A stretch of 54,939 bases of DNA. Source: an uncultured Lentisphaeraceae bacterium (GTDB taxonomy: Bacteria > Verrucomicrobiota > Kiritimatiellia > RFP12 > DVOR01). Below are positions 6,981 to 15,197 of this stretch, in pieces. The position numbers were made by a program, and so were the translations under genes. The stretch is taken from contig CASEMS010000005.1 of assembly GCA_949288955.1 (NCBI GenBank), positions 1-54,939 of the forward strand, read 5' to 3'. Below the pieces are notes generated by a model. The model saw nothing but the letters and a program-made list of their open reading frames with translations, searched no databases and was not told the origin of the DNA. The stretch's first letter is position 1; every line of letters begins with the position of its first letter.

Positions 6981-8459
6981 ATGCTCCGCGCCGCGCTCCC
7001 GCTCCTGCTTGCCCTGCTGGCCCTCCCCCTGTGGGCCAAGACCGTCTGGCTCGTCGGCAAGGATGCGCCCGTGGACGCCTCCGCCGTCGCCGAGGCCCTC
7101 GCCCCCATGCTCGGGGGCGAGGAGGTCAGCGTCGTCACCAACGGCCTGACCTTCCTCTCCGCCTGGGCCAACGACCCCTCACACGAGGACGCGCGCCGCG
7201 AGATCCTCGCCGCCGAACGCCTCCTCGTCTCCCTCCCCGCCGCCGAGCCCGACGGTCTGGCCCTTCTGGGGTTGCGCGCCCTCGCCGCCGACCGCCGCCC
7301 CGGCCTCGCCCAGCCCATCCTTGTCGCCGCCCAGCGCCCCGTCTACAAGATGTCCGGCCTCTGCGACGACCGCGCCCTCCAACGGGTCGCCCGTCTCGCC
7401 CTCGCCGCCCGCCTCCCCTTCGCCCCCCTCCCCAAAGTCTGGCAGCGCGTCTACACCGACGACACCTTCTACGACGACCGCGTCCCCCGCGGCGCCCACA
7501 CCGAAGCCTACGTCCTCGCCGCCGGCCTCACCCTCGCCCTCAACGGCGTCAACGCCCCCCTCCCCACCCTCCCCGGCCTCCACCCCGAGGTCGCCGACGA
7601 CCTCATCACCTCCATCCGCAAAGGCTTCGCCCTCCGCCCCGACGTCCTCTACGCCGCCGAACGCCGCACCTACCCCGCCTACCCCGTCCGAGTCGGAGAC
7701 GCCTTCGAGGCCGTCCTCTACGACGGCGCCTTCGAGCGCGCCATCGGCGGCTGGCTCCTCCGCCTCGCCCAGGCCGACGGCCGCGCCCTCACCCTCCACT
7801 ACACCACCGACACCGAGCTCGCCACCGGGCTCCCCTGCCTCTACCGCACCCTCAATCCCCCGACCGCCGCCACCGCCGCCACCCTCTACACCCGCCCCGC
7901 CTTCGCCGACGACACCGGCCGCGAGGAACTCGCCCACCTCACCCAGATCCTCGCCGCCGACGCCGCCAAGCCCAATTGGATCCCCTTCCCCCTCGCCGTC
8001 GCCGACTTCGTCCGCCGACTCCCCGACCGCCCCGTCTACGACGGCGCCCGCCCCTCCGAGCCCGCCGCCGCCATGTTCGCCGCCATGCTCTACCTCAAGT
8101 GGACGGGCGCCGCCGTCCTCCCCCCCAAGTGCGACCAGACCGAGACCCTCGCCATCACCATCGGCCTCGACGTCATGCTCCGCTCCAGACTCCTCCGCCC
8201 CACCGTTAACGCCGTCTTCTGCCGCCCCCTCGGCGAAGGCCGCTACGCCTTCTCCCTCTGGCGCCCCCCCGCCGGTAAAGTTACCCTCTTCCTCTCCTCC
8301 GACGACCTCTCCGCCCCCGTCGAACCCCGCGCCCTCACCTTCCGTCCCGACACCTTCTGGCAGCGCCAGACCGTCGCCGCCCCCACCGGCGCCACCCTCT
8401 TCTGGAAGATCCAGCCCGCGCTCCCCGGCCAGACCACCGGTGCCCGCAAGACACCCTGA
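6981..8459 (+). CDS. Secreted protein of unknown function
   Basis: 492 residues. A clear signal peptide (MLRAALPLLLALLALPLWAK) is followed by a globular protein without motifs I recognise. A middle part reads GLCDDRALQRVARLALAARL and YTDDTFYDDRVPRGAHTEAY, somewhat like proteins with an SGNH-like or dehydrogenase accessory fold, but I cannot assign one. The AAAGG before the ATG and the 9-base gap to lysA make it the last gene of the run; codons are extremely C-ending, as expected for a distal gene here. It is followed directly by a perfect terminator. Confidence 0.75.
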   Translation: MLRAALPLLLALLALPLWAKTVWLVGKDAPVDASAVAEALAPMLGGEEVSVVTNGLTFLSAWANDPSHEDARREILAAERLLVSLPAAEPDGLALLGLRALAADRRPGLAQPILVAAQRPVYKMSGLCDDRALQRVARLALAARLPFAPLPKVWQRVYTDDTFYDDRVPRGAHTEAYVLAAGLTLALNGVNAPLPTLPGLHPEVADDLITSIRKGFALRPDVLYAAERRTYPAYPVRVGDAFEAVLYDGAFERAIGGWLLRLAQADGRALTLHYTTDTELATGLPCLYRTLNPPTAATAATLYTRPAFADDTGREELAHLTQILAADAAKPNWIPFPLAVADFVRRLPDRPVYDGARPSEPAAAMFAAMLYLKWTGAAVLPPKCDQTETLAITIGLDVMLRSRLLRPTVNAVFCRPLGEGRYAFSLWRPPAGKVTLFLSSDDLSAPVEPRALTFRPDTFWQRQTVAAPTGATLFWKIQPALPGQTTGARKTP

Positions 8460-8470
8460 CCCCGGCGCCC

Positions 8471-8518
8471 AAACAAAAAAGCCCCCGACACGCAACCGTG
8501 TCGGGGGCTTTTTTGTTT
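8471..8518. terminator. Bidirectional rho-independent terminator
   Basis: Perfect 22-base stem, AAACAAAAAAGCCCCCGACA and two more bases against their complement, closing on CAAC at 8493-8496, with T6 on either strand. It separates the converging secreted-protein gene and dinB. Confidence 0.95.
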
Positions 8519-8559
8519 GGCCTTCCGCGCCTCAGGCGAATCGGAGGCCAACGAACCGC

Positions 8560-9786
8560 TCAAGGGGCATGAGGGCCGAAGCGGGCGCGGAGGGCGTCGA
8601 GGGTCTGGGAAAGGCGTTCGAGACGTTCGCGGGGAGGAGGGGTGGCGGCGGCAAAAAGGTCGTCAGGGGGGAGATCCGTGGGCGCGGCGGTGAGATGGTC
8701 GACGCCGAAGCCAATGAGGCGGACGGGGGTGTCGGGCTCAAGGTGGCGGTCGAGCAAGGCCCAAGCGGCGTCGCGAAGGGCGAAATCGTCGCAGGAAGGC
8801 GTGGGAAAGGGCGCTTGGCGGGTAACAGTGCGGAAGCCGGCGTAGCGAATCTTGAGGCGGGCTGTCTTGGCGCGGAGACCGAGACGGCGGAGGCGGCGTC
8901 CGACATCGCGGGCAAGCGCGCGGAGATCCTCGCGGAGGGTGGCGCGGTCGAGGGTGTCCTCGGGGTAGGTGTGCTCGCGTGAGAGCGACTTCTCCTCGCG
9001 CTCGTCGGAGACCGGACGGGAGTCGCGGCCGAAGGCGATGGCCAAGAGATGGTCGGCGAGCGAATCGCCGACCAACGCGCGAAGGCGGGTGGGATCGCAG
9101 GATTGCAGGTCGCGCACGGTGCCCATGCCGGCGGCCTGAAGGGTGGCGGCGAGTTTGGGGCCGACGCCCCAGAGGGCGCGGAGGGGTTTGGCGGCCAACC
9201 AAGCGAGGAGCGCCTGGGGCTGGGAGGGGACGACGAAAAGACCGTCCGGCTTACGTTCCTCGCTGGCGAGTTTGGCGAGGAACTTGTTGGGAGCCACGCC
9301 GACGGAACAGGTAAGCCCCAATTCCGTGCGGATACGCGCCTTGATTTGGGCGGCGAGGGCCTCGGGTGGGCCAAGGAGTCGGCGCACGCCTGTAACGTCG
9401 AGGAAGGCCTCATCGATGGAGAGCGGCTCGACGAAGGGCGTGAAGTCCGCGAAAATGCGGAAGACCGCGGCGCTGACTTCCTTATAACGTTCCATGCGCC
9501 CGCGGACGAAGATGCCGTGGGGACATTTCTCGTAGGCTTGGCGCGAAGGCATGGCGGAGTGGACACCAAAGGTGCGCGCCTCGTAGGAACAAGTGGAGAC
9601 AACGCCGCGTTTGTCGGGCGGGGCGCCGACGATGACGGGCTTGCCCCGCCATTCGGGGTGGTCGTGCTGCTCGATGGCGGCGAAGAAGGCGTCCATGTCC
9701 ACATGGAGGATGGCGCGGCCATGGGCCTGCCCCCCGCAATCGGAGGAAGACCCCAAAGCGTTTGTTGGCGTGCGCGTCTCTGCCAT
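8560..9786 (-). CDS. dinB: DNA polymerase IV (Y-family)
   Basis: 408 residues. Translesion polymerase of the DinB type. Seen: catalytic ILHVDMDAFFA near residue 27, YEARTFGVHSAMPSRQA, and PLSIDEAFLDVTG near residue 121, giving the three metal-binding acidic residues; then helix-hairpin-helix LWGVGPK and a little-finger domain. The beta-clamp peptide is not obvious at the C-terminus. An extended -10 box (TGC TATAAT) ends 6 bases before the ATG, so the mRNA is probably leaderless. I see no LexA-like operator. An open frame extends further upstream (to 10100) but has no coding character. Confidence 0.93.
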   Translation of the reverse strand: MAETRTPTNALGSSSDCGGQAHGRAILHVDMDAFFAAIEQHDHPEWRGKPVIVGAPPDKRGVVSTCSYEARTFGVHSAMPSRQAYEKCPHGIFVRGRMERYKEVSAAVFRIFADFTPFVEPLSIDEAFLDVTGVRRLLGPPEALAAQIKARIRTELGLTCSVGVAPNKFLAKLASEERKPDGLFVVPSQPQALLAWLAAKPLRALWGVGPKLAATLQAAGMGTVRDLQSCDPTRLRALVGDSLADHLLAIAFGRDSRPVSDEREEKSLSREHTYPEDTLDRATLREDLRALARDVGRRLRRLGLRAKTARLKIRYAGFRTVTRQAPFPTPSCDDFALRDAAWALLDRHLEPDTPVRLIGFGVDHLTAAPTDLPPDDLFAAATPPPRERLERLSQTLDALRARFGPHAP

Positions 9787-9792
9787 ACGTCG

Positions 9793-9801
9793 ATTATAGC
9801 A
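9793..9801 (-). promoter_or_regulatory. Extended -10 promoter of dinB (leaderless)
   Basis: On the minus strand TGC TATAAT, then CGACGT, then the ATG at 9786. Confidence 0.7.
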
Positions 9802-9875
9802 GATCCTCCCCGTTCCCCTGACACCAGAACGAATGACACACCATCGTGCGACGTTAGCAGTGAACAGGACGTCTC

Positions 9876-10129
9876 ATGAGGATTCGGCGTTATGCGCTTT
9901 TTGATATATTGCGAGCCATGAAGAAACGGATTCCCTTTTCTGCCCAAGCACAGACCGAGAAAATCTCTTCGAGATTCGGGTGAAGGACGGCGAGCAGGTC
10001 CGCGTCTTCTACGCCTACGCCAAGGGCGACGACGTGTGGCTACTCTCCGGGTTCGTGAAGAAGACGCAGAAGACGCCGCCGGCGGAAATCCGCAAGGCAC
10101 TCAAGATTAGGAAGGAGTTGGGATTATGA
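9876..10129 (+). pseudogene. higB: HigB/Gp49-like toxin gene, frameshifted
   Basis: Frame from ATG 9876 (AGGA 6 bases before) reads MRIRRYALFDILRAMKKR and on to QTEK, then hits TGA at 9981. The second frame, entered at the AAAA run 9960-9963, reads NLFEIRVKDGEQVRVFY and SGFVKKTQKTPPAEI, the unmistakable C-terminal half of the DUF891/Gp49 toxins (RelE-fold mRNA-cleaving HigB type), ending at TGA 10127-10129. One extra A would join both into an 83-residue protein. So this is either a true mutation, a sequencing error, or slippage on the A run. Its stop overlaps the antitoxin ATG (ATGA). Confidence 0.7.
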
Positions 10130-10440
10130 AGGCAAAGAAGAGTTATGAGGAGCTGTGCCGCGAGAGCGACGAACGCGCCGCGCGGCTGGAGGCGCTCTTT
10201 GAGGCGAGCCCTTACCGCGACCAGGCGATTGCCGAGGTGGCCGCCGAGAACGCCGTGGCCGCGGCGATGGCCAAGGCGCGCAAGGAGGCCGGGCTCACGC
10301 AGGCGCAGGTGGCCGAGCGCATGGGCGTGGCGCAGTCCAACGTCTCGCGGATGCTCCGCGGGCGCGTTACGGTGACCAACCTCTTCCGCTACCTCGCCGC
10401 CTGCGGCAAGACCGCCGAGCTGACGCTCCGCCAACTGTGA
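10126..10440 (+). CDS. higA: HigA-type XRE antitoxin
   Basis: 104 residues. C-terminal Cro/C1-type helix-turn-helix, KEAGLTQAQVAERMGVAQSN and then VSRMLRG, about residues 51-77; the helical N-terminal part (about 1-45) probably binds the toxin. As in other higBA loci the toxin comes first and the antitoxin overlaps it by four bases (ATGA). It likely represses its own promoter; TATATT at 9905-9910 inside the toxin frame might be an internal start. The antitoxin looks intact even though the toxin frame is broken. Confidence 0.85.
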   Translation: MKAKKSYEELCRESDERAARLEALFEASPYRDQAIAEVAAENAVAAAMAKARKEAGLTQAQVAERMGVAQSNVSRMLRGRVTVTNLFRYLAACGKTAELTLRQL

Positions 10441-10488
10441 TTACCCCACCCCGTCGCGCTAGGCGTGCTTGACGGGCTCCGCCTCCCT

Positions 10489-11787
10489 TCATTCCCCTAG
10501 GGCACGTTTGTGCCCGGGCGGGGGAGTCGGATCGGGGGCCTGGCGGAGGGTGGCGGAGGCGGCGCGGGCGGAGGCGAGGATCTCGGCCTCGCCGGGGACG
10601 ACGCGCCCGCGCATAAGCACGCGCCCCGCGCACAGCACGGTGTCCACGCACGCGGAGTCGGCGGCGTAGATGAAGTTGGCGTCGGGGTCGCCGCCGCCGG
10701 CGAAGGCGGGCGTGTCGAGGTCGACGAGGATACAGTCGGCCTCAGCGCCGGGGGCGATTCGGCCGGCCTCGGGGAATCCCAGCGCGGCGGCGGCGGTCTC
10801 GGTGACGGCGCGATCAAGGTCGGCGAAGCGAAGGGCGTCGGGCGTGCCGGCGCCAAGTTTGGCGGAGAGCGCGGCGGCCTTGGCCTCGGCAATCATGGAG
10901 AGGCCGTTGTTGGAGGCCGCGCCGTCGGTGCCGACGGTCATGCGCACGCCGCGCTTGGCGGCCTTGGCCCAAGGGAAGACGCCGCTGGCGAGTTTCTGGT
11001 TGGACTGAGGGCAGTGGGCGACGAAGCAGCCGCGCTCGGCGATAAGGGCGAGGTCGGCGTCGCTGACGTGGCAGCAGTGGGCGAGGATGGAGCCGGGGCG
11101 GAGGAGGCCGCAGGCGTCGAGGTAGGCGATGGGGCTGGCGAAGCCAAAACGCTCTTTGGCGATGGCGGCCTCGGCCAGGGTCTCGGCGGCGTGGGTGTGG
11201 ATGGGGAGCCCCGTCTCCTCGGCGCGCCCGGCGACGCGGCGGAGGAGGTCGGGGGAGGTGGTGTAGAGGGCGTGGGGGGCGAGGGCAAGGCCGATGGTGG
11301 GGGGGAGGGCGTCGCGCAGGGCCCAAGCGGCGTCGTTCTCGATGTGGTCGCTCACCTGATCCATGTACATGAGGCCCACGCGGGCGCGGACGCCCATCTC
11401 GGAGGCGGCGCGGATGACGGCGGGCTGATGGAAGTACATATCGTTGAAGCCAACGCAGCCGCACTTGATGCCTTCGAGAATGGCCAGGCGGGTGCCGGCG
11501 TAGACGGACTCCAGGGTGAGGCGGGCCTCGCGGGGCCAGATGACGCGGGTGAGCCAATCCATGAGGGCGCAATCGTCGTCGATGCCCCGCAAGAGCGTCA
11601 TGGCCTGATGGGTGTGGGTGTTGTAGAAGGGCGGGCGGAGGAGGAAGCGCGCGCAGTCGATGCGCTCCCGGGCCTCGGCGGCGGCCAACGCGCCGGCAGG
11701 CTCGACGGCGGCGAAACGCGTGCCGCGCACGGCGACGTCCACGCGGCGGCCCTTGAGAAGGGCATTGGAGAGGATGAGGTCAAACAT
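10489..11787 (-). CDS. mtaD: MTA/SAH deaminase-family amidohydrolase
   Basis: 432 residues, metal-dependent amidohydrolase. Seen: NTHTH metal site at residues 56-60, then GINDMYF-like strand (GFNDMYF), LPIHTHAAET, ILAHCCHVSDADLALIAERG, VAHCPQSNQKLASG and MTVGTDGAASNN with the catalytic Asp; these match the 5-methylthioadenosine/S-adenosylhomocysteine deaminase group, which converts MTA or SAH to the inosine form. A related guanine or chlorohydrolase-type activity cannot be excluded. ATG 11787 overlaps the upstream gene by 8 bases, and that gene is SAH-hydrolase-like, which supports a nucleoside-salvage role. Confidence 0.82.
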   Translation of the reverse strand: MFDLILSNALLKGRRVDVAVRGTRFAAVEPAGALAAAEARERIDCARFLLRPPFYNTHTHQAMTLLRGIDDDCALMDWLTRVIWPREARLTLESVYAGTRLAILEGIKCGCVGFNDMYFHQPAVIRAASEMGVRARVGLMYMDQVSDHIENDAAWALRDALPPTIGLALAPHALYTTSPDLLRRVAGRAEETGLPIHTHAAETLAEAAIAKERFGFASPIAYLDACGLLRPGSILAHCCHVSDADLALIAERGCFVAHCPQSNQKLASGVFPWAKAAKRGVRMTVGTDGAASNNGLSMIAEAKAAALSAKLGAGTPDALRFADLDRAVTETAAAALGFPEAGRIAPGAEADCILVDLDTPAFAGGGDPDANFIYAADSACVDTVLCAGRVLMRGRVVPGEAEILASARAASATLRQAPDPTPPPGHKRALGE

Positions 11788-12826
11788 GAGGGGCTCCTTG
11801 TTGCGCGGCCTCGAAGGCGGCCAACTCGTCGAGGAGGGGACGGGGAAGGGTGGCGAAGATGGCGGCCTCCGCCGCCGCGTCGGGCACCGTGATGCCGGGG
11901 AGGGCGTGGCCGGCGAGAAGGGAACGCGCGCCCAGGTTGTGTAGGGCCATCGTGGGGTCGATGTAGCGCATCCGCGTGGGATCCGGCAGGGCGAAATTGA
12001 GCGGTGCCTTCGCGTTGAGGACACGGTCGGCGGGGATGGCGGGGCCGAACTCGTCCTCCACGCCCATGTTGGCAAGGATGGCACGGGAGGCCAGGAGGTC
12101 GGCGGCATAGTGTGCGGCGGCATCCTTGACGCCGGTGGCGGTAACAACGAGATCGGCACGTCGCAGAAGGGCGGGCGGGTCGTCGGCGAGCGTGACACCG
12201 CGCGGCGGGCGGGGTTGGGCGGGGTCGATGACGAAGCACCGTGCGCCCGCCTGGTTCAGACGGAAAAGGATGCCGCGCCCGACCTTGCCACAGCCGAAGA
12301 CGACGGCCGTCCTGCCGCGCAGGTCGCCGACGCCGAAGTGGCGGAGCCCGCGGATGAGGCCATCGCCGGTGCCGAGGGCGGTCTCGAACGTTTTGACGCG
12401 GGAGGCATCGACATCGATCACGGGGCGTTCCAAGCCGAGTGCCGCGTAGCGACGCGCGCCGGAGCGGGTGAGCTCGACGTAACCCAAGCGGGCGGGCACG
12501 TCGGCGAAGGCGGCCGCGCAATCGAGAACGACGTCGAAGCCCCGGGCAAGGCGCGCGGCGTCGGGCACGCGCAGGCCGAAATCCGCCAAACGCCCGGCCA
12601 CGGCGGGATCGTAGGGCATGGCGCGGCCATAGCCCACCCACACCTCCGCCCCCGCCGCCAAGAGGCAGGCGTGCTTGAGGAGGGTGTTGCGGAAGAGGGG
12701 CGTGGCGTCCAGCACCGTCAGCCCCGCGAGCGGGCGACACCCACCCCAGTCCGTCCGTTGGCGGGTGAGGGCCGGGCGTTCGGACACGGGATAATCCTCG
12801 GCAAACATCTCAAAGGGGTCATCCAT
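11780..12826 (-). CDS. Adenosylhomocysteinase-like NAD-binding protein (divergent)
   Basis: 348 residues, shorter than true SAH hydrolases (about 430). The C-terminal half keeps the NAD domain order: ETALGTGDGLIRGLRHFGVG, then GRTAVVFGCGKVGRG (178-185, in place of the usual GYGDVGKG), VTATGVKDA, and ANMGVEDEFG. The N-terminal substrate domain is reduced to GAEVWVGYGRAMPYD and lacks the standard Cys-Asn-Ser/Thr block. It may act on S-inosylhomocysteine or be a dehydrogenase of another substrate; its pairing with an MTA/SAH deaminase suggests the former, as known from the DadD-SIHH pathway of methanogens. TATAAT 6 bases before the ATG implies a leaderless start. Confidence 0.7.
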   Translation of the reverse strand: MDDPFEMFAEDYPVSERPALTRQRTDWGGCRPLAGLTVLDATPLFRNTLLKHACLLAAGAEVWVGYGRAMPYDPAVAGRLADFGLRVPDAARLARGFDVVLDCAAAFADVPARLGYVELTRSGARRYAALGLERPVIDVDASRVKTFETALGTGDGLIRGLRHFGVGDLRGRTAVVFGCGKVGRGILFRLNQAGARCFVIDPAQPRPPRGVTLADDPPALLRRADLVVTATGVKDAAAHYAADLLASRAILANMGVEDEFGPAIPADRVLNAKAPLNFALPDPTRMRYIDPTMALHNLGARSLLAGHALPGITVPDAAAEAAIFATLPRPLLDELAAFEAAQQGAPHV

Positions 12827-12832
12827 ACCATC

Positions 12833-12841
12833 ATTATACCA
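12833..12841 (-). promoter_or_regulatory. Extended -10 promoter of the SAH-hydrolase-like gene (leaderless)
   Basis: TGG TATAAT on the minus strand, 6 bases (GATGGT) before the ATG at 12826. Confidence 0.75.
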
Positions 12842-12874
12842 CGCCTCCGGCGGAAACGGCGGCGGGCGGAAAAC

Positions 12875-12960
12875 GGATCGGCCGCCGAGCCGAGGTGGAT
12901 CGGCCGCCGAGCCAAGGTGGATCAGCCGCTGAGCCGAGGTGGATCGGGGGCCGATCGGCG
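12875..12960 (+). repeat. 22-base phased repeat array R3 (four units)
   Basis: GGATC starts at 12875, 12897, 12919 and 12941, exactly 22 apart. Unit GGATCGGCCGCCGAGCC plus GAGGT-like filler. It fills most of the gap between two divergent leaderless promoters. Confidence 0.92.
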
Positions 12961-12975
12961 GGGGGATGGGGGATG

Positions 12976-12984
12976 TGTTATGCT
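12976..12984 (+). promoter_or_regulatory. Extended -10 promoter of the SpoU methyltransferase gene
   Basis: TGT TATGCT followed by 7 bases and ATG 12992. Confidence 0.55.
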
Positions 12985-12991
12985 ATGGGGC

Positions 12992-13765
12992 ATGGACGAC
13001 CGGGAAGAGAAGGCGTGGCGCGACGTTCACAAACGGCTGACGGCCCTTGACCGTGGGTGGGACAAACCCCGCTTCCGGGCCGCCGCCATCGCCGACCTCG
13101 CACGCTTCCTCCGCGAGCGTTGCGCCGACGTGCCGCATTTGGCCGACCTGGCCCGCCTGGCACGCCCGGCGATGACGCGCCGGGATCTCTTTGCCCTCCT
13201 CGTCCCCTGCGAGCGCACGCTCACCCGCGTCAAGGTCACGGACGTGGAGATTCTCTCCGCCGACCTCCCCCCCGACGCACCCACCCCCGCGCCGACCATG
13301 CCCCTCACCGTCCTGGCGGACAACTTCCGCTCGGCCATCAACGTGGGCACGCTCTTCCGCGTCTGCGACTGTTTCGGCGTGGCCCGCGCCGTCCTCTGCG
13401 GTTACACGCCCGCGCCCGACGACGGCCGCGCGCGCCAGGCGGCCCTCGGCGCGGAGGCCTTCGTGCCGTGGGAACGGGCCGAGCGCACGATCGAGGCCGT
13501 CCGCGGCCTCCAGTCCCAGGGCGTGCCCGTGATCGCGTTGGAGACGGTGCCGGACGCGCCGACGCTGGAGAGCTGGCGCTGGCGCTTCCCTTGCGCGGTG
13601 GCCCTCGGCAGCGAGCGTTTCGGCCTGGACCCCGACGTGGTGCGCGCCTGCGACGCGGTGATGCGCATTCCCCTCTTCGGACACAAGAACTCCCTGAACG
13701 TCGTGATGGCCTTCACCCTCGTGGCCCACGCCGCCCGCCAGGCATTCGAGCAGAACCATGACTGA
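12992..13765 (+). CDS. SpoU/TrmH-family RNA 2'-O-methyltransferase
   Basis: 257 residues. The C-terminal SPOUT domain (about 105-250) shows the three family motifs: LTVLADNFRSAINVGTLFRV, VALGSERFGLDP, and IPLFGHKNSLNVVMAFTLVA, which form the knotted SAM site. The first ~100 residues are a helical extension. The target (tRNA or rRNA ribose) cannot be told from sequence. Start at ATG 12992 is preferred, as a -10 box lies 7 bases upstream; ATG 12980 in the same frame would overlap that box. The stop overlaps hydF by 8 bases. Confidence 0.88.
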   Translation: MDDREEKAWRDVHKRLTALDRGWDKPRFRAAAIADLARFLRERCADVPHLADLARLARPAMTRRDLFALLVPCERTLTRVKVTDVEILSADLPPDAPTPAPTMPLTVLADNFRSAINVGTLFRVCDCFGVARAVLCGYTPAPDDGRARQAALGAEAFVPWERAERTIEAVRGLQSQGVPVIALETVPDAPTLESWRWRFPCAVALGSERFGLDPDVVRACDAVMRIPLFGHKNSLNVVMAFTLVAHAARQAFEQNHD

Positions 13766-14957
13766 GACCGCCCCCAAATCCCTCCGCCTCACCATCGCCC
13801 TCGTCGGCCGCGCCAACGTCGGCAAGTCCGCCCTCCTCAACCGCCTCGCCGGGCAGGACGTGGCCATCGTCTCCCCCCAGGCCGGCACCACCACCGACGT
13901 CGTGGAGAAGGCGATGGAGTTCCCGCCCTTCGGCCCAGTCCTTTGGCTCGACACCGGCGGCTGGGACGACCCCACCGCGCTCGGCGCCGCCCGCCGCGCC
14001 CGCACCGACCAGGCCATCGCCCGCGCCGACCTGCTCCTGGGCGTGGCCGCGGACGACGGCCAGCCGCCCGACCCCGACCTCCTGGCCCTGGCCCGCGCCA
14101 CCCGCAAGCCGATGCTCATCCTGGTGACGCAGACCGACCGCCACCCGCCGCGCCCCGCCTTCCTCGACGCCCTCCGCGCCGCGGGCGTGCCCGTCCTCCT
14201 CGCCCCGCAGGACCGCGACGCCCTTCTCGGCGCCCTGCGCCCGGCCTTGGCCAAGGCCCTCCCCGCCGCCTTCGCCGCCCCCCCGGCCCCCCTCGATGGC
14301 ATCGTCCCCCCCGGCGGCGTCGTCCTCCAGATCATCCCCATCGACTCGCAGGCCCCCAAGGGGCGCATCATCCTCCCCCAGGTCAACGTCCTGCGCAACG
14401 CGCTCGACCGCGACTACCTCTCCGTCGTCGTCACGGAGAACCGCATCGCCGAGGCCGTCCGGCGCCTCCGCCCCGACCTCGCCGTCTGCGATTCGCAGGT
14501 CGTCCGCCGCATGGTCGCCGAGCTCCCGCCCGACCTCCCCGCCACAACCTACTCCATCCTCATGGCCCGCCTGAAGGGCGACCTCCCCACCCTCGCCGCC
14601 GGCGCCGCCGCCATCCGCCGTCTCAAAGACGGCGACACGGTGCTCATCGCCGAGGCCTGCACCCACCACGCGGCGGACGAGGACATCGGCCGCGTCAAGA
14701 TCCCCGCCTGGATCCGCGCCAAGACCGGCAAGACCCTCACCTTCGAGGTCGCCTCCGGCAAGGACTTCCCCAAGGATCTCGCGCGCTACGCCCTCATCGT
14801 CCACTGCGGCGGGTGCATGATCAACCGCGCCTTCATGTGCTGGCGCATCGAGCAGGCCCGCGCCGCCGGCGTGCCCATCACCAACTACGGCGTCGCCATC
14901 GCCGAGACCCAGGGCGTGCTCGGCCGCGTCCTCGCACCCTTCGGCCTCACCCTTTGA
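13758..14957 (+). CDS. hydF: [FeFe]-hydrogenase maturation GTPase HydF
   Basis: 399 residues. HydF is the scaffold that carries the 2Fe precursor to HydA in the cytoplasm. Seen: G domain with P-loop LVGRANVGKSALLN (about 16-29), TTTD switch, DTGGWDD, and TQTD as G4; then dimerisation domain; then the cluster-binding domain with EACTHHAADEDIGRVKIPAW and HCGGCMINRAFM, whose Cys and His residues bind the 4Fe-4S cluster. This indicates an anaerobe with an [FeFe]-hydrogenase, though hydE, hydG and hydA are not in the window. Co-transcribed with the upstream methyltransferase. Confidence 0.95.
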   Translation: MTETAPKSLRLTIALVGRANVGKSALLNRLAGQDVAIVSPQAGTTTDVVEKAMEFPPFGPVLWLDTGGWDDPTALGAARRARTDQAIARADLLLGVAADDGQPPDPDLLALARATRKPMLILVTQTDRHPPRPAFLDALRAAGVPVLLAPQDRDALLGALRPALAKALPAAFAAPPAPLDGIVPPGGVVLQIIPIDSQAPKGRIILPQVNVLRNALDRDYLSVVVTENRIAEAVRRLRPDLAVCDSQVVRRMVAELPPDLPATTYSILMARLKGDLPTLAAGAAAIRRLKDGDTVLIAEACTHHAADEDIGRVKIPAWIRAKTGKTLTFEVASGKDFPKDLARYALIVHCGGCMINRAFMCWRIEQARAAGVPITNYGVAIAETQGVLGRVLAPFGLTL

Positions 14958-14965
14958 GAACCCCC

Positions 14966-15178
14966 ATGCGCACGCCACAGACCCTCGAGGAGCGCCTCGT
15001 CAATCTGGAGTCCATCATCGCCGAGCAGGACCGCCTGCTCGACGCGCTCAACGCCGAGATTCTCCGCCTCAACCGCCTCCACGAGCGCCTCGCCGCCCGC
15101 CTGGAAGCCCACGAGGCCCGCCACGACGCGCCCCCCATCAACACCCTCGCCGAGGAGCCCCCGCCCCCGCACTGGTGA
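14966..15178 (+). CDS. slyX: SlyX-like coiled-coil protein
   Basis: 70 residues. Almost wholly an amphipathic coiled coil (LEERLVNLESIIAEQDRLLD onward) ending in EEPPPPHW, which matches the conserved PPHY-like tail of SlyX. The function of SlyX is unknown. It lies 8 bases after hydF and converges on the ABC exporter gene 19 bases away, with no clear terminator between them. Confidence 0.85.
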   Translation: MRTPQTLEERLVNLESIIAEQDRLLDALNAEILRLNRLHERLAARLEAHEARHDAPPINTLAEEPPPPHW

Positions 15179-15197
15179 GGCCGCCGCCCGACCGCCC

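Noticed and set aside
12110..12991. Extending the SpoU methyltransferase gene far upstream along its open frame
   Set aside because: That stretch is antisense to the SAH-hydrolase-like gene and contains repeat array R3; a -10 box lies just before ATG 12992.
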